DNA of 41,453 nucleotides, from assembly GCA_003164785.1 (NCBI GenBank), contig PLUE01000074.1, forward strand, positions 1 to 41,453. Reading direction: 5' to 3'. How positions within the stretch are numbered: position 1 is the first letter of the stretch; every line of letters begins with the position of its first letter. This document shows positions 24,795 through 33,423 of this stretch, piece by piece. A program made the position numbers and the translations under genes. Under the pieces are notes generated by a model. It was not told the origin of the DNA, ran no database searches, and worked only from the letters and a program-made list of their open reading frames with translations. Source of the DNA: Gammaproteobacteria bacterium (lineage in GTDB: Bacteria > Pseudomonadota > Gammaproteobacteria > Steroidobacterales > Steroidobacteraceae).

Positions 24795-25484
24795 CTAGTC
24801 GTGTTTCAACCTTCCATTCATCATGCACGCGTAATCGGCCAACGGCATCAAGCCTAACGCCTGACGGCTGGCCTCGATGTCGGCAATATTACCGGCGCCC
24901 TTCGGTTTGAATTGTCCCAAGTACCAATCGAATTGAGTACCGAATCGCTGCGGCTTACCCGCAGCCAACAAGACCCGGTCGGTGAGTCTCGCCAAGTCAT
25001 CCGCGGGTAGCTCACCCGCCTCTTGACGCTGAGCGAATATCGGTTGAACGCTCAGCTGAAACTCGGGGTCATCGTCCGCGTGTTGTACGAGCAGCCAGGT
25101 CCAATGAACGCCACTTTCGCCCACTTCGGCAACGGTCGGGATGCCGTTGTCTTTCTCCAGATTCTTGAGCCACACCAAATTTTCCATATCCATGTGCTGC
25201 ACTCGGTTCCCGACGTCACGATCACGGGGATCGGCGATGAGCTTCTGACGTTCGCGTTGGTCCGTCTCGAATCGCCGTTCCAGTTCAGCCCGCAATTCCG
25301 GTGCGCTGAAGGTGCGCGTCTGGTCGCGTTGCGCGAGTGCGGCAGGTAGCTGATTGCGATGCGCCTCTCGCCATGCGGCGGCCCCAGGACACGTCGCCGA
25401 GGTTTCGGGACCCGCCGCGGCTTCAATCTGCCAAGCAAGCAGCAGAAGCGCGAGGCTCGCCCATGTTGTCCAGAACCGATTCAT
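24795..25484 (-). CDS. Secreted DUF6624-like protein
   Basis: 229 residues. A signal peptide (WASLALLLLAWQIEAAAG) precedes a soluble domain. The body has LERRFETDQRERQKLIADPR, a VWLKNLEKDNGIPTVAEVGE segment, TWLLVQHADDDPEFQ, and FGTQFDWYLGQFKP. The 'WLLVQHAD-D-xFQ ... FGTQ' layout is that of DUF6624, a domain of unknown function found in single-copy secreted or cytoplasmic proteins. The location would be the periplasm. No catalytic motif is evident. It stands between copies of the recurring motif and is probably its own unit. Confidence 0.65.
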   Translation of the reverse strand: MNRFWTTWASLALLLLAWQIEAAAGPETSATCPGAAAWREAHRNQLPAALAQRDQTRTFSAPELRAELERRFETDQRERQKLIADPRDRDVGNRVQHMDMENLVWLKNLEKDNGIPTVAEVGESGVHWTWLLVQHADDDPEFQLSVQPIFAQRQEAGELPADDLARLTDRVLLAAGKPQRFGTQFDWYLGQFKPKGAGNIADIEASRQALGLMPLADYACMMNGRLKHD

Positions 25485-25619
25485 CCCCAGAAAACTCTCT
25501 CAGCGGAGCGAAATCGCCAGCCCCGTCATATTTTTGAAGCTGGCTCGATGGCTTACGCCCCGCCGGTATGCCCTCATCGATCATCGCGCGTCGCTTGCGC
25601 AATTTACCCATCTAAGGGT

Positions 25620-25985
25620 TCATATCTTCGCGCAACATGCGTTCACCAAAGGATACCAAATCGCTATCAACGATCGTCCGCTTCCGGGCATATCAACTGA
25701 ATTGACGAGCGGCGGGCTTTGACCGGCTGCCGCCCGATATTCACGACCGGGCCACCGGAGACGGGTCTCGACCCAATCCGGCCAGCCGCGCCCGACTGCT
25801 TTCAGACGACCTACCCGAAGACTACTGGTGATAGTCGTCGCGGTAGCTGGAGGTTCCGCCGAAACCACGGGGTCGGGGCGGCGGTAGTGGTCGACTGGTA
25901 GAAGCTCCGTAGACACCGCTGCCGATCCTTCAGGCGACCATTCCGTATTGCGGTCTGTGGCAATAGGGTAGAACTCGTGACCCAC
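25620..25985 (-). CDS. Doubtful ORF / possible gene remnant
   Basis: A 121-codon frame whose first half (GHEFYPIATDRNTEW, continuing upstream to about 26070 without a start as DITVFPDYPEGWRLNRDRNA) looks protein-like. The second half reads through the recurring motif and looks non-coding. It may be the truncated end of an unidentified gene fused to intergenic DNA. The rest of the 25485-26122 gap shows nothing recognisable. Confidence 0.25.
   Translation of the reverse strand: MGHEFYPIATDRNTEWSPEGSAAVSTELLPVDHYRRPDPVVSAEPPATATTITSSLRVGRLKAVGRGWPDWVETRLRWPGREYRAAAGQSPPLVNSVDMPGSGRSLIAIWYPLVNACCAKI
25721..25740 (+). repeat. Recurring intergenic motif, copy 3 (core only)
   Basis: ACCGGCTGCCGCCCGA matches the core of the copies at 23542 and 28449; the flanks have diverged. 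Same orientation as the others, in the 638-bp gap before the second hydrolase. Confidence 0.4.
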
Positions 25986-26122
25986 AGCGACTATCGCGTT
26001 GCGGTCCCGGTTGAGCCGCCAACCCTCCGGATAGTCCGGAAATACCGTAATATCTCCGCAGGCTCGTTACGCCCCTGAGAACTTCGGGTGCGGCGCATTC
26101 AGCGTGACGCAGGGAGAACTCC

Positions 26123-27172
26123 TTGACCGCTCGGACGCCGTTTTATCACATCTGGATTGTTGGAGTTGCTATGGTCATGTTCGATCCGCCCGCCATGTCG
26201 CAGGGCCTCGATGTGCCGGCAAAAACCCTGCCGGTTCCGGGAACACCGAGCCCGCAGATTCAAAAACTAATCAACGCACCGTTACGGCCCGGTTGGAACG
26301 CGTTGCCGAAGTCGGACCAAGAATGGCGGCAAGTCGTCGCTACAGGCGCTGCGGCGACGCTGAAAACTCTTCCTGGTCTGATCGATCGAATGAAGGTCAA
26401 AGTCGAAAAGATGACAATCGATGGCGTCCGGGCGTTCATCGTCACGCCAGACTCGATCCTGCCCAACAATCGTCATCGTGTGCTCATCCACATGCACGGC
26501 GGCTGCTATGTGTTTAGTCCAGGCGAATCCGGGCTTGCGGAGGCAGTGATGATGGCCGGCTTCGGTGGCTTCAGGGTGATCTCGGTTGATTATCGCATGC
26601 CACCCGAGGCATATTTTCCGGCGGCGCTCGACGACGGCGTCACCGTCTACAAGCATGTATTGCGGACGACCGATCCGAGGCGCGTCGCGATATTTGGTGC
26701 ATCTGCTGGTGGAGCCTTGACACTGGAAATTGTGCTACGCGCGAAGCAAGAAGGAATTCCGGTTCCAGCCGCGATCGCACCCGGGACTCCGATGTCCGAC
26801 GTCACCGGAGTGGGCGATTCCTTCTATACCAACGAATTGGTCGACAACGTCCTCGTCTCGCGGGACGGGCTCTGCCAGGCGGCCGCGCAATATTACGCCG
26901 CCGGGCACGATATGAAGGACCCGCTCATCTCGCCGGTATACGGCGACATGGCGGGATTTCCGCCCACGATACTTACCAGCGGCACGCGTGACTTGTTGCT
27001 CAGCAATACGGTGCGGGTACACAGAAAATTGCGGCTGGCTGGCGTAGAGGCCGCGCTTCAGATTTTTGAAGGACAGTCGCACGCTCACTATCTACGCGAC
27101 GACAGTGCTCCAGAAACGAAAGAGGCATTCGCCGAGATCAGCGACTTCTTCGATAAGCATATGGCCAAGTAG
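26123..27172 (+). CDS. Exported alpha/beta hydrolase, HSL/acetyl-esterase type
   Basis: 349 residues. A weak signal peptide (residues 1-27, ending PAMSQG) is followed by a hydrolase of the hormone-sensitive-lipase class: oxyanion motif HGG (125-127) in HMHGGCYVF, nucleophile Ser194 in FGASAGG, Asp290 in SGTRDLLLS and His320 in EGQSHAHY, a complete triad. The DYRMPPE motif is typical. It cleaves short-chain esters, probably in the periplasm. The start is TTG behind GGGAGAA. The following exported protein on the same strand may be co-transcribed, although the gap is about 180 bp. Confidence 0.9.
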   Translation: MTARTPFYHIWIVGVAMVMFDPPAMSQGLDVPAKTLPVPGTPSPQIQKLINAPLRPGWNALPKSDQEWRQVVATGAAATLKTLPGLIDRMKVKVEKMTIDGVRAFIVTPDSILPNNRHRVLIHMHGGCYVFSPGESGLAEAVMMAGFGGFRVISVDYRMPPEAYFPAALDDGVTVYKHVLRTTDPRRVAIFGASAGGALTLEIVLRAKQEGIPVPAAIAPGTPMSDVTGVGDSFYTNELVDNVLVSRDGLCQAAAQYYAAGHDMKDPLISPVYGDMAGFPPTILTSGTRDLLLSNTVRVHRKLRLAGVEAALQIFEGQSHAHYLRDDSAPETKEAFAEISDFFDKHMAK

Positions 27173-27351
27173 AAATCGCGCGGCGCTCGCCCTTGGACAC
27201 ACTGTCAGCGTCTCCCCGCATACCGATCGATCTACCGGAACTGGGCAGACCGGCAAATGGTCGGTAGTTGACCCGTTGCGGCCCGTCGCCATTGTCGGCT
27301 TACCGGCTTCACAGATTTTATTTTACAAACGCCGTACGCTCCATAAGTACA

Positions 27352-28356
27352 ATGCCGAGCATGTCGCGATCAATGAAGCTGGTCACCCTTGCGAGCGTCG
27401 TCGTGGCAATCGTCATATTGGCGATTTCGCATTTGCTCTCCACCAGGTCACGGGCTCCAACTGCGACACGTTCAGAGCGCCCTACCGTCACCAAACCGAT
27501 AGCGGGTCGGACGGAGAAGCGAAAAGCCCAGGAACCGCCGCAGCGGGCGACATTGGTCAGCGTGGATTGGGACAGAAGCTTTCGGGAGTCACATGACTAT
27601 TTCAATTTCGTTCTCACGGCAGCCGCGAAGGCACTCGCTGGCGACGGCAGAGCGGCTTTGTATGTCTCGCGAGCGCTAACGACGTGCAAGTTGGAAACGA
27701 CATTGTATGGAAACGCAACGAACCCGGAAGTGGCATTCGAGGCCGATTTGGCAACAAAGCCATCTGCACCCAGGTGGGTTCTAGACAGGGCCCGAAACGA
27801 ATTCAAGGCGTGCAACGGGTTCTTCAACGGCCACGTCTTTGCGAGCCTGCCTCAGCAATCAGGTGATTATGAATCCATTGCCTATTGGAGAGATCTCGCT
27901 TACAGGGACGGCGACCCGATTGCCGAAGCGATCCATGCTGGATTGGGAATGGCGCGGATTGCGCCAGGGGCGGGAGACTCCTATGCGGAGGCCCGGTCAG
28001 CGGCGCAACTAGACCTGAACAGTGCGGTAATCTCCCAAGATCCGGGGGCGATATTTACGGTGGGTCGCGTTCTGCTTGATGCACATACCAACGGTCCCCT
28101 AGACGGGGTCGCGGTAACAATCGCCGCGTGTGATATGGGATACGACTGCTCTGCCAATAACGAAGCAATATTTGGCCAGTGTGCCGCTTCCGATACGTGC
28201 ACAGCCGGCGTCACATGGGCGGACATTATCACGCAAGGAATCGGGGCCGCGGCCTATGCCAAAGCCTACGCACGCGCCCAGCAGTTCGAAGACGCGGCAA
28301 CACGCGGCGACAATAGCGCTCTTCTCGAGTTCGTTCAGCTTGGCGGTACCCGGTAG
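27352..28356 (+). CDS. Membrane-anchored or secreted hypothetical protein
   Basis: About 334 residues from ATG 27352; ATGs at 27361 and 27373 are equally possible, and none has a strong ribosome-binding site. A hydrophobic helix (LVTLASVVVAIVILAISHLL) near the start is followed by a basic, Pro/Thr-rich linker and a helical, mostly acidic domain with several cysteines (CKLE, FKACNGFF, ACDMGYDCSANNE, GQCAASDTC), which suggests disulfides in the periplasm. It contains Sel1/TPR-like helices (DPIAEAIHAGLGMARIAPGA). No known family is recognised with confidence. Confidence 0.6.
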   Translation: MPSMSRSMKLVTLASVVVAIVILAISHLLSTRSRAPTATRSERPTVTKPIAGRTEKRKAQEPPQRATLVSVDWDRSFRESHDYFNFVLTAAAKALAGDGRAALYVSRALTTCKLETTLYGNATNPEVAFEADLATKPSAPRWVLDRARNEFKACNGFFNGHVFASLPQQSGDYESIAYWRDLAYRDGDPIAEAIHAGLGMARIAPGAGDSYAEARSAAQLDLNSAVISQDPGAIFTVGRVLLDAHTNGPLDGVAVTIAACDMGYDCSANNEAIFGQCAASDTCTAGVTWADIITQGIGAAAYAKAYARAQQFEDAATRGDNSALLEFVQLGGTR

Positions 28357-28448
28357 TATCTAGACGAGATAACTCGTCAAACACCGATTTCGTGCACTCT
28401 TCAACGTCAGCTTCAGGGCGAGCTTTCATGGATTGCGTACGACGGGTA

Positions 28449-28480
28449 TTGGCCGGCTGCCGCCCGACAAACCGCTCCTT
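28449..28480 (+). repeat. Recurring intergenic motif, copy 4
   Basis: TTGGCCGGCTGCCGCCCGAC followed by AAACCGCTCC, in the same orientation as the other three. It lies in the 183-bp gap between the convergent genes ending at 28356 and 28540 and marks the end of the stretch where the motif occurs. Confidence 0.5.
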
Positions 28481-28539
28481 AGCGGCGGTCCCGATTTTAC
28501 AGTACTCGTATGGCTGGTGGCCCCAAGATCCTGCTGCAT

Positions 28540-29271
28540 TCAGTGCAGGAGGGCGTCGCTGGCCGCTGCACAGCACTTCTTAAATTTCTTCCCACTCCCG
28601 CACGGACAGGGATCGTTGCGTCCGACCTTCGGCTCCGGCCGCACATAGGGATCTGCGGAAAATGGCTTCCGAGAAGGCTCCGCGCGATCGTAGGCCGCCA
28701 AAGCCCCGCGGCGGCGTGCCTCGGTAAAATGCTGGTAACTGCGCAGGAACCCCACGGACATCGAATGAAGCACATCCTCTTCGAGTTGGGGAGTCACGGG
28801 CTCCTTCGGCCACTGCGGATCCACCTCTCCCGCCATCAACGGAATCATGAAGAGCTGACCTTCGCGCTCGCTGTCAAAGAGTTCCTTCCATCCATCATGT
28901 GCCAGGCGGGTTCCCGCCATAAAGCCTTCCGCCCATTCACGGCCGGGCAGTTCGCCGGCGGCGGTGTCGAACACAAAGGGGAGATGAATCGACTCCCGCT
29001 CGAGATCCGCGATGATCGAGTTCCAATACCGCATCAGCAGCGACATCGTCGCCTGGGCGTCGTCGATATTCGCGAATGCGCTTTCTTCAGGACCGAAGAT
29101 GATCGGGAGGTACTCGTTCGGCATCACGGTTCGAGGACTAGCAATCAATGCGCAAAAAAGTCCATCGACTCCCTCCAAGGTCAACGCCGCCGGCTCGGCA
29201 ATGGCCTCGAGCCGGTCCGCCAGTCGCTCGAGTTCGTTCTCGGACAGGCCGGCATTGATAGAGTTCTCCAT
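28540..29271 (-). CDS. UPF0149/YecA family protein with SEC-C zinc motif
   Basis: 243 residues. The N-terminal UPF0149 domain (LTLEGVDGLFCALIASPRTV, then GREWAEGFMAG) is followed by a C-terminal SEC-C motif, GRNDPCPCGSGKKFKKCC, with the CxC...CC zinc ligands seen in SecA. YecA-type proteins are linked to SecA- or ribosome-associated functions, but the exact role is not settled. Cytoplasmic. It is the last gene of a leftward set of hypothetical genes, 45 bp after the one ending at 29317. Confidence 0.88.
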   Translation of the reverse strand: MENSINAGLSENELERLADRLEAIAEPAALTLEGVDGLFCALIASPRTVMPNEYLPIIFGPEESAFANIDDAQATMSLLMRYWNSIIADLERESIHLPFVFDTAAGELPGREWAEGFMAGTRLAHDGWKELFDSEREGQLFMIPLMAGEVDPQWPKEPVTPQLEEDVLHSMSVGFLRSYQHFTEARRRGALAAYDRAEPSRKPFSADPYVRPEPKVGRNDPCPCGSGKKFKKCCAAASDALLH

Positions 29272-29316
29272 CGGCTCAGTATACCGGGGAACAGCTGGCC
29301 TCCGGTACCAGGCCGG

Positions 29317-29907
29317 CTACAGCTTCTCCACCAGATCCTCTGACCACTGGCCCCCGCGCTCGAGGAATCGATTCCAGGTGCGGATGCCGTAATCCGTGAG
29401 CGTCACCTGGGGATCCTCGGTCAGCGCATGCTGCAGCAGGCCGAGACGCACCAGTGTCACGATCGTGCCGTCGCCGACGACTCTCTCATAGGCATGGCGA
29501 TCCGGCGCCACCAATTGCCAGGCCATGCTGCCGTTCGGCTTTAGGGTCATCTCGAGATAACTGGGCGTCGACGTTCGTCGATCCCGCCCCAGCGCCGCGA
29601 GACAAATTCTCCAGAAGGTACTGCGCGTCCGCGGCGGAATCCGTGCCCATTCCATCGCGTCCTCAGCCGGGTCGAGCGGTGCGCCCTCAGGCGATTCCGT
29701 GGGCGGAGGCGACGAACCGGCGGCTTGGTTCACTGCATCGTCGAAGCCCAATCGGTAGGCCTGTTGCATGGCCCGAGCGATCGCTCCGGCGGTGTCCACC
29801 GCTTCCCCGAATTGGCGCTTCACCTTGGCGGTCGACAGGATATCGCGTGCGGTTTCGCGAAAGAGCCGCTTGCGCACGTCATTCACCGGTGACCGCGAGC
29901 GCTTCAC
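29317..29907 (-). CDS. Hypothetical protein, operon member
   Basis: 196 residues starting at GTG 29907, with GGAGAG upstream and a 4-bp overlap with the preceding gene. The N-terminal third is basic and helical (RKRLFRETARDILSTAKVKR). A Pro/Glu-rich linker (about 68-85) leads to a C-terminal domain that ends with TLTDYGIRTWNRFLERGGQW, which looks like a winged-helix-type end. No signal peptide. I do not recognise a family. Tight coupling to the 29904-30488 gene suggests a shared complex or pathway. Confidence 0.6.
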   Translation of the reverse strand: MKRSRSPVNDVRKRLFRETARDILSTAKVKRQFGEAVDTAGAIARAMQQAYRLGFDDAVNQAAGSSPPPTESPEGAPLDPAEDAMEWARIPPRTRSTFWRICLAALGRDRRTSTPSYLEMTLKPNGSMAWQLVAPDRHAYERVVGDGTIVTLVRLGLLQHALTEDPQVTLTDYGIRTWNRFLERGGQWSEDLVEKL

Positions 29908-30488
29908 GGGCTCTCCAGCGCGGCGAGCACAGAGTTCAAGGGCGCTCGCACCCCATACCCGTCATGGGAAATCAACTCCCGCAGGGTCTCGGCAACCGTC
30001 GCGGTGGGAAGATGCGCCGCCGCGGTCTGCATCAGCTGCGCTGCCCGTCGGTAGGCGGACGAGACTTCCCAGTCATGCTCACCACAATGCTCCATGGCCA
30101 TCGAATCGGCCTCGAATACCGCGCCGAGCGGCGAGAATGCCGCGGCTGGATCCGCGGGCAATAACAGGTTTTCGCTGGAATCGAGGATCAATTCAAGACT
30201 CACGCCGATTTGCCGGCCTTGAGCGTGCCGCTGCGCGTAGTCGGTCGGCAATGCCAGGCTCGCGATCCGTTCACGAATCGCCGCCACCGTCTCCGGGACG
30301 TCATCCCCCACGATGAACGTGCGGACCTGATCCCCCACGGGTCCCGGAGCGTGCGCCAAGGACAGAATGAAATCGGCCAGGGAGTCGGGCGAGCGTTGGT
30401 GAATCCGCTCGCGGGCGTGTTCGACGTCCGCGTGACTCTGGAATTTCGATGCCAGGGTGTCCGTCGTGGTGATTGCCGTTCGCCTCAC
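29904..30488 (-). CDS. Hypothetical protein (DUF6880-like)
   Basis: 194 residues, GTG start. All-helical, acidic, with LSLELILDSSENLLLPADPAA-type and AVFEADSMAMEHCGEHDWEV blocks, then SSAYRRAAQLMQTAAAHLP. The 'LPADP-AA ... FFEAD' layout, followed by a helix with VSSAYRRA, is like DUF6880, a helical-repeat domain of unknown function sometimes attached to SWIM zinc fingers. The family call is tentative. It overlaps the next gene by 4 bp and starts 66 bp after the upstream small gene. Confidence 0.55.
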   Translation of the reverse strand: MRRTAITTTDTLASKFQSHADVEHARERIHQRSPDSLADFILSLAHAPGPVGDQVRTFIVGDDVPETVAAIRERIASLALPTDYAQRHAQGRQIGVSLELILDSSENLLLPADPAAAFSPLGAVFEADSMAMEHCGEHDWEVSSAYRRAAQLMQTAAAHLPTATVAETLRELISHDGYGVRAPLNSVLAALESP

Positions 30489-30554
30489 GTTCGTCGCCTC
30501 ATGCTGATTGTTCTCGAGGCCTGCGTAGGCCCCGCGTTCTGTGCGCCCCTTATA

Positions 30555-30791
30555 TCAGGATTCGTGGACGACGCCCGAGCGCCCCCAAGGAATTCGCAGG
30601 CGAGAGGGCAAAGCCCCAGAGCGGCTCGGCGGGTCACTCGGGCGGCTCTCCCCCGCGATGGGCATCAGCCGCTCGCGCAGCTGCGCATAGAGATTCTCCG
30701 GATCCACCAGATGCCGCATCAACCATTGTTCGAATCGATCAAAACGGCGTGCGCCCTTCTCCGTCACCATCGTGCGCTCCTCATCCGTCAC
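30555..30791 (-). CDS. Small hypothetical protein
   Basis: 78 residues from GTG 30791; an internal ATG at 30770 would give 71. A basic-acidic N-terminal helix region (MVTEKGARRFDRFEQWLMRH) is followed by a Ser/Pro/Arg-rich tail. It overlaps the end of the upstream gene by 11 bp, which suggests translational coupling. No family is recognised. The tail composition resembles non-coding GC-rich sequence, so the C-terminus may be wrong or decayed. Confidence 0.45.
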   Translation of the reverse strand: MTDEERTMVTEKGARRFDRFEQWLMRHLVDPENLYAQLRERLMPIAGESRPSDPPSRSGALPSRLRIPWGRSGVVHES

Positions 30792-31113
30792 CGGTGTCTG
30801 GGAGGAAGCTCAAGTCGAGTTCACTTTGATACCGCATCATGGCGACCCGCAATTTCATACTCCCGTCGACGGATTCCACCCCGCGACTCAAGCGATTGAA
30901 TTGCCGGGCCAGCATCGCATCGCGCTGGTCCTGAGCTCCCGGACTCCAATAGTCCGCCACCGCCTTCTCATCGATCGCCTTGAGCGGCAGGCGGCGCGCC
31001 GCGGCGCGTTCCCGGACCGCAAGATTCAAGGTACCCGCGATGCGGATATAGACGCCTTGCTGACGGCCGCCACGCGTCGGTTTCGAGGCCGTCGGCTTCT
31101 TGTGGGGTCTCAT
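30781..31113 (-). CDS. Probable ribbon-helix-helix-like accessory protein
   Basis: 110 residues from ATG 31113, preceded by AAGGA at good spacing; longer upstream frames are rejected. The N-terminus is basic (RPHKKPTASKPTRGGRQQ). It continues with VYIRIAGTLNLAVRERAAAR and RLPLKAIDEKAVADYW, a strand-helix-helix order seen in CopG-like and mobilisation accessory proteins of plasmids and ICEs. The remainder is helical. It is the first gene of the leftward hypothetical operon, divergent from the 31392 gene, so it may regulate both. The role is inferred from shape only. Confidence 0.55.
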   Translation of the reverse strand: MRPHKKPTASKPTRGGRQQGVYIRIAGTLNLAVRERAAARRLPLKAIDEKAVADYWSPGAQDQRDAMLARQFNRLSRGVESVDGSMKLRVAMMRYQSELDLSFLPDTGDG

Positions 31114-31391
31114 GGGCGGAGTCCTTGGGTGGTGACAACGGAAGGTGACGGTGAATCCGTGAAGTGAAGAGAAAGTTCGCACGTCGTGAGGCTTTTTGGA
31201 TCGTTGCGGCCCCGAACTACTTGCCGTACGATTGAAGCCGGTTATCCGATACCGGCCGTGGCGCACCGCTCTTGAGCGGAATGGCAAATCTGGATTCTTG
31301 AGGCTCGAGTCTTCGTTTCGATTCATTCTCGTTACTGGTTTTTCCATCACGAGAGGCAACGCGCACACCTTTCACGATCGGGAGAATGACA

Positions 31392-32867
31392 GTGAACACT
31401 GATGCCTTCGAATTCGACGACCGAATCGCTTTCCGAGACGCATCGATCCGGCTTCACGCGGCGCTCATCTCCCGCGGCTACTCGAATATCCCTCTACCTG
31501 GCACCTTGTGCGACTCGTTATGCGAATGGTACGAGATGCAGGACTTCCAACTCGCGCGCGCGCTCACGAACCCGACGACCCCACTCGATTGGCAGTTGAT
31601 CCGAATCGGCACGGCGGGTGAAGCGCTGACGCAAGGCCTGGATGTGTTGTCGATCGCCCCGAGTGTTGCGCGGGCGTTTGCGGGCCTGCAGATCGAGATG
31701 GACCGGGCCAGGCTCTTTCCGCACGAGGTGACCCGCTCCGACGGAAGGCTTGTCTTCCATGCCCGCGACGGCGGCCTAATTGCATCCATTGAGCGCGTGC
31801 GCGTACAGCCGGCCTATCTACAAAAGCGCGAGCGCGTGAACGACCTGATCAAGGGCCTGCGCATGCGCGGGGATCGGGTACGCTTCGTCAGACGCCTCTC
31901 GAACTTGCCTGGGTTTCAGGGATTGCAGGATGACGACCCGGTAATCCGCGATAGCAACCCGAGCGGTGCCATGGCCGTGGCCACGGTGAACAATCAGTGT
32001 GTCGCGATGCGCCGGATGCTGAAGGAAGACCATCATATCGAGGTATCGCAACATGAGGCGCAAACGCTCGTCGCCGTTGCCTTCGGCGCGGCCGACTGGG
32101 CCCACTATATCGCGAGGCGCGACACCGCACCCGAATCGCTGATCCCGGCCGCGATCGTGCATTGGGCCCGGGATGAGCCCATCACCCAAGCACGCGTGGC
32201 GTTGTACCCAACCGTCGCGGAAGCGGTGTTTGCGTTTGGGCAATTCTGCCATCACGCGACCGCGCCGCTCTTTCCGATCTTTTCGGGGGTCAATCGCACG
32301 GGGTATTGTCATGGTCCGTGGCTACAAGCGAACGAGGTCCCGCTCGAGCCGGATTGGCAACGGCGAATGGAGTCGCCCCATCAATGCTCGCATTTGTCGT
32401 TGATTAACGGGAACGTCAAGGCGGAGATGCGAGCACGCACGCTGCTGTCCGATGCCGCCGCGTTCCCTGAGCGGGTGCGGGAGTTCTTCGTGACCGAGGG
32501 ATCGACTCACGATCGTCTACGGGCATCGAATCGGCGGCGAGGGATCACGAGCTCGCAGGATCTCTTCATCGGCGACTGGTTGTTTACCACCGCTTCCTAC
32601 GACAACCTTGCCGATAGTCGATACCTGACCATCGAGAGATTTCGTGGTGATTTCCGCCTATTGGCCGAGACGGTCACGCTCTACAAGTCCGTCTGTGTGC
32701 GCGAGTCGGACGGTCAATGGTGCATCGTCACCGAGTATGGCCGGAAGGACGTAGTGGTATTGGACGGCCTGGCCGAATCGGAGGGTCGCCGGCTGGCGGC
32801 GAAGTTTGGGATGACGTGTACGTCGCGCAATGACGGCGGTGCGCCACAGACCGATGTGTCGAACTGA
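31392..32867 (+). CDS. Large hypothetical protein with glyoxalase-superfamily-like N-terminal motif
   Basis: About 491 residues. GTG 31392 is preferred to ATG 31386 because GGAG at 31381-31384 is then spaced 7 bp. Around residues 200-245 a helical stretch VSQHEAQTLVAVAFGAADWA resembles the 'SHSQ-LELVA-xxGFxDWN' segment found in front of glyoxalase-like domains. No metal-binding glyoxalase fold could be confirmed. The C-terminal ~110 residues contain beta strands and a closing LDGLAESEGRRLAAKFGM. No signal peptide. It is divergent from the leftward hypothetical operon over 278 bp. Function unknown. Confidence 0.65.
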   Translation: MNTDAFEFDDRIAFRDASIRLHAALISRGYSNIPLPGTLCDSLCEWYEMQDFQLARALTNPTTPLDWQLIRIGTAGEALTQGLDVLSIAPSVARAFAGLQIEMDRARLFPHEVTRSDGRLVFHARDGGLIASIERVRVQPAYLQKRERVNDLIKGLRMRGDRVRFVRRLSNLPGFQGLQDDDPVIRDSNPSGAMAVATVNNQCVAMRRMLKEDHHIEVSQHEAQTLVAVAFGAADWAHYIARRDTAPESLIPAAIVHWARDEPITQARVALYPTVAEAVFAFGQFCHHATAPLFPIFSGVNRTGYCHGPWLQANEVPLEPDWQRRMESPHQCSHLSLINGNVKAEMRARTLLSDAAAFPERVREFFVTEGSTHDRLRASNRRRGITSSQDLFIGDWLFTTASYDNLADSRYLTIERFRGDFRLLAETVTLYKSVCVRESDGQWCIVTEYGRKDVVVLDGLAESEGRRLAAKFGMTCTSRNDGGAPQTDVSN

Positions 32868-33099
32868 AACGATCGGGGGTTGGCAGCTGAAAAGAAATGA
32901 AACGGTGATGCCGACGATCTCACGTGCGAGCATCGCGTCCGTGATCGCGATGCGGTTTATTCACAGTCGCAGGGGATAAGCCTGTGCACAACTGAGCGGT
33001 GAAGTCGCAAAGACGAGTCAGAATCAGCCGGTTGCACCAGCTTGCGGGGAATTCGACCAGACCTCGAGCTTCGTGGTTCTTACTGCGGATTAGGCGCCA

Positions 33100-33423
33100 T
33101 CAAGGCCCGTCTACGCCAAACAACTGCCACCAGTCTCGGGTGGCGTAGAGAACCCGAACTATCGACACGCCGTCGGTCCGCGGTTCGTAGAAGATCAGGA
33201 AATTGTCGAACTCTCTGACCCGCCATTTGCGAATCGGCTCCAACTCCGGTCGCCGCAGCGTGAGAGAAATACCCATCTCGGGGTGTTCGCTCAACTCAAC
33301 GAAACTCTTTTCGGCGCAGGCGAGAAATCGATCCGCCACCGCATCGCCGGCATTTTCTGCCAGGTACACGTAATGCTGCACGAGGTCGCGGCGCGCCGCG
33401 GCCCGTTTGAAAACGCGCGGCAT
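33100..33423 (-). CDS. parE: RelE/ParE-family toxin
   Basis: 107 residues, typical for ParE. Family features are the start PRVFKRAAARRDLVQHYVYL, the middle GDAVADRFLACAEKSFVELS, and the C-terminal strands RKWRVREFDNFLIFYEPR and VSIVRVLYATRDW. ParE toxins poison DNA gyrase; RelE relatives cut mRNA. The ParD partner upstream favours the ParE branch. The start ATG overlaps the antitoxin stop by one base, so the two are translationally coupled. Probably helps to retain the island. Confidence 0.9.
   Translation of the reverse strand: MPRVFKRAAARRDLVQHYVYLAENAGDAVADRFLACAEKSFVELSEHPEMGISLTLRRPELEPIRKWRVREFDNFLIFYEPRTDGVSIVRVLYATRDWWQLFGVDGP

Noticed and set aside
23542..28480. Recurring GC-rich motif considered as a CRISPR array
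   Set aside because: Copies are 0.6 to 3 kb apart with genes between them and are not identical, unlike CRISPR repeats.
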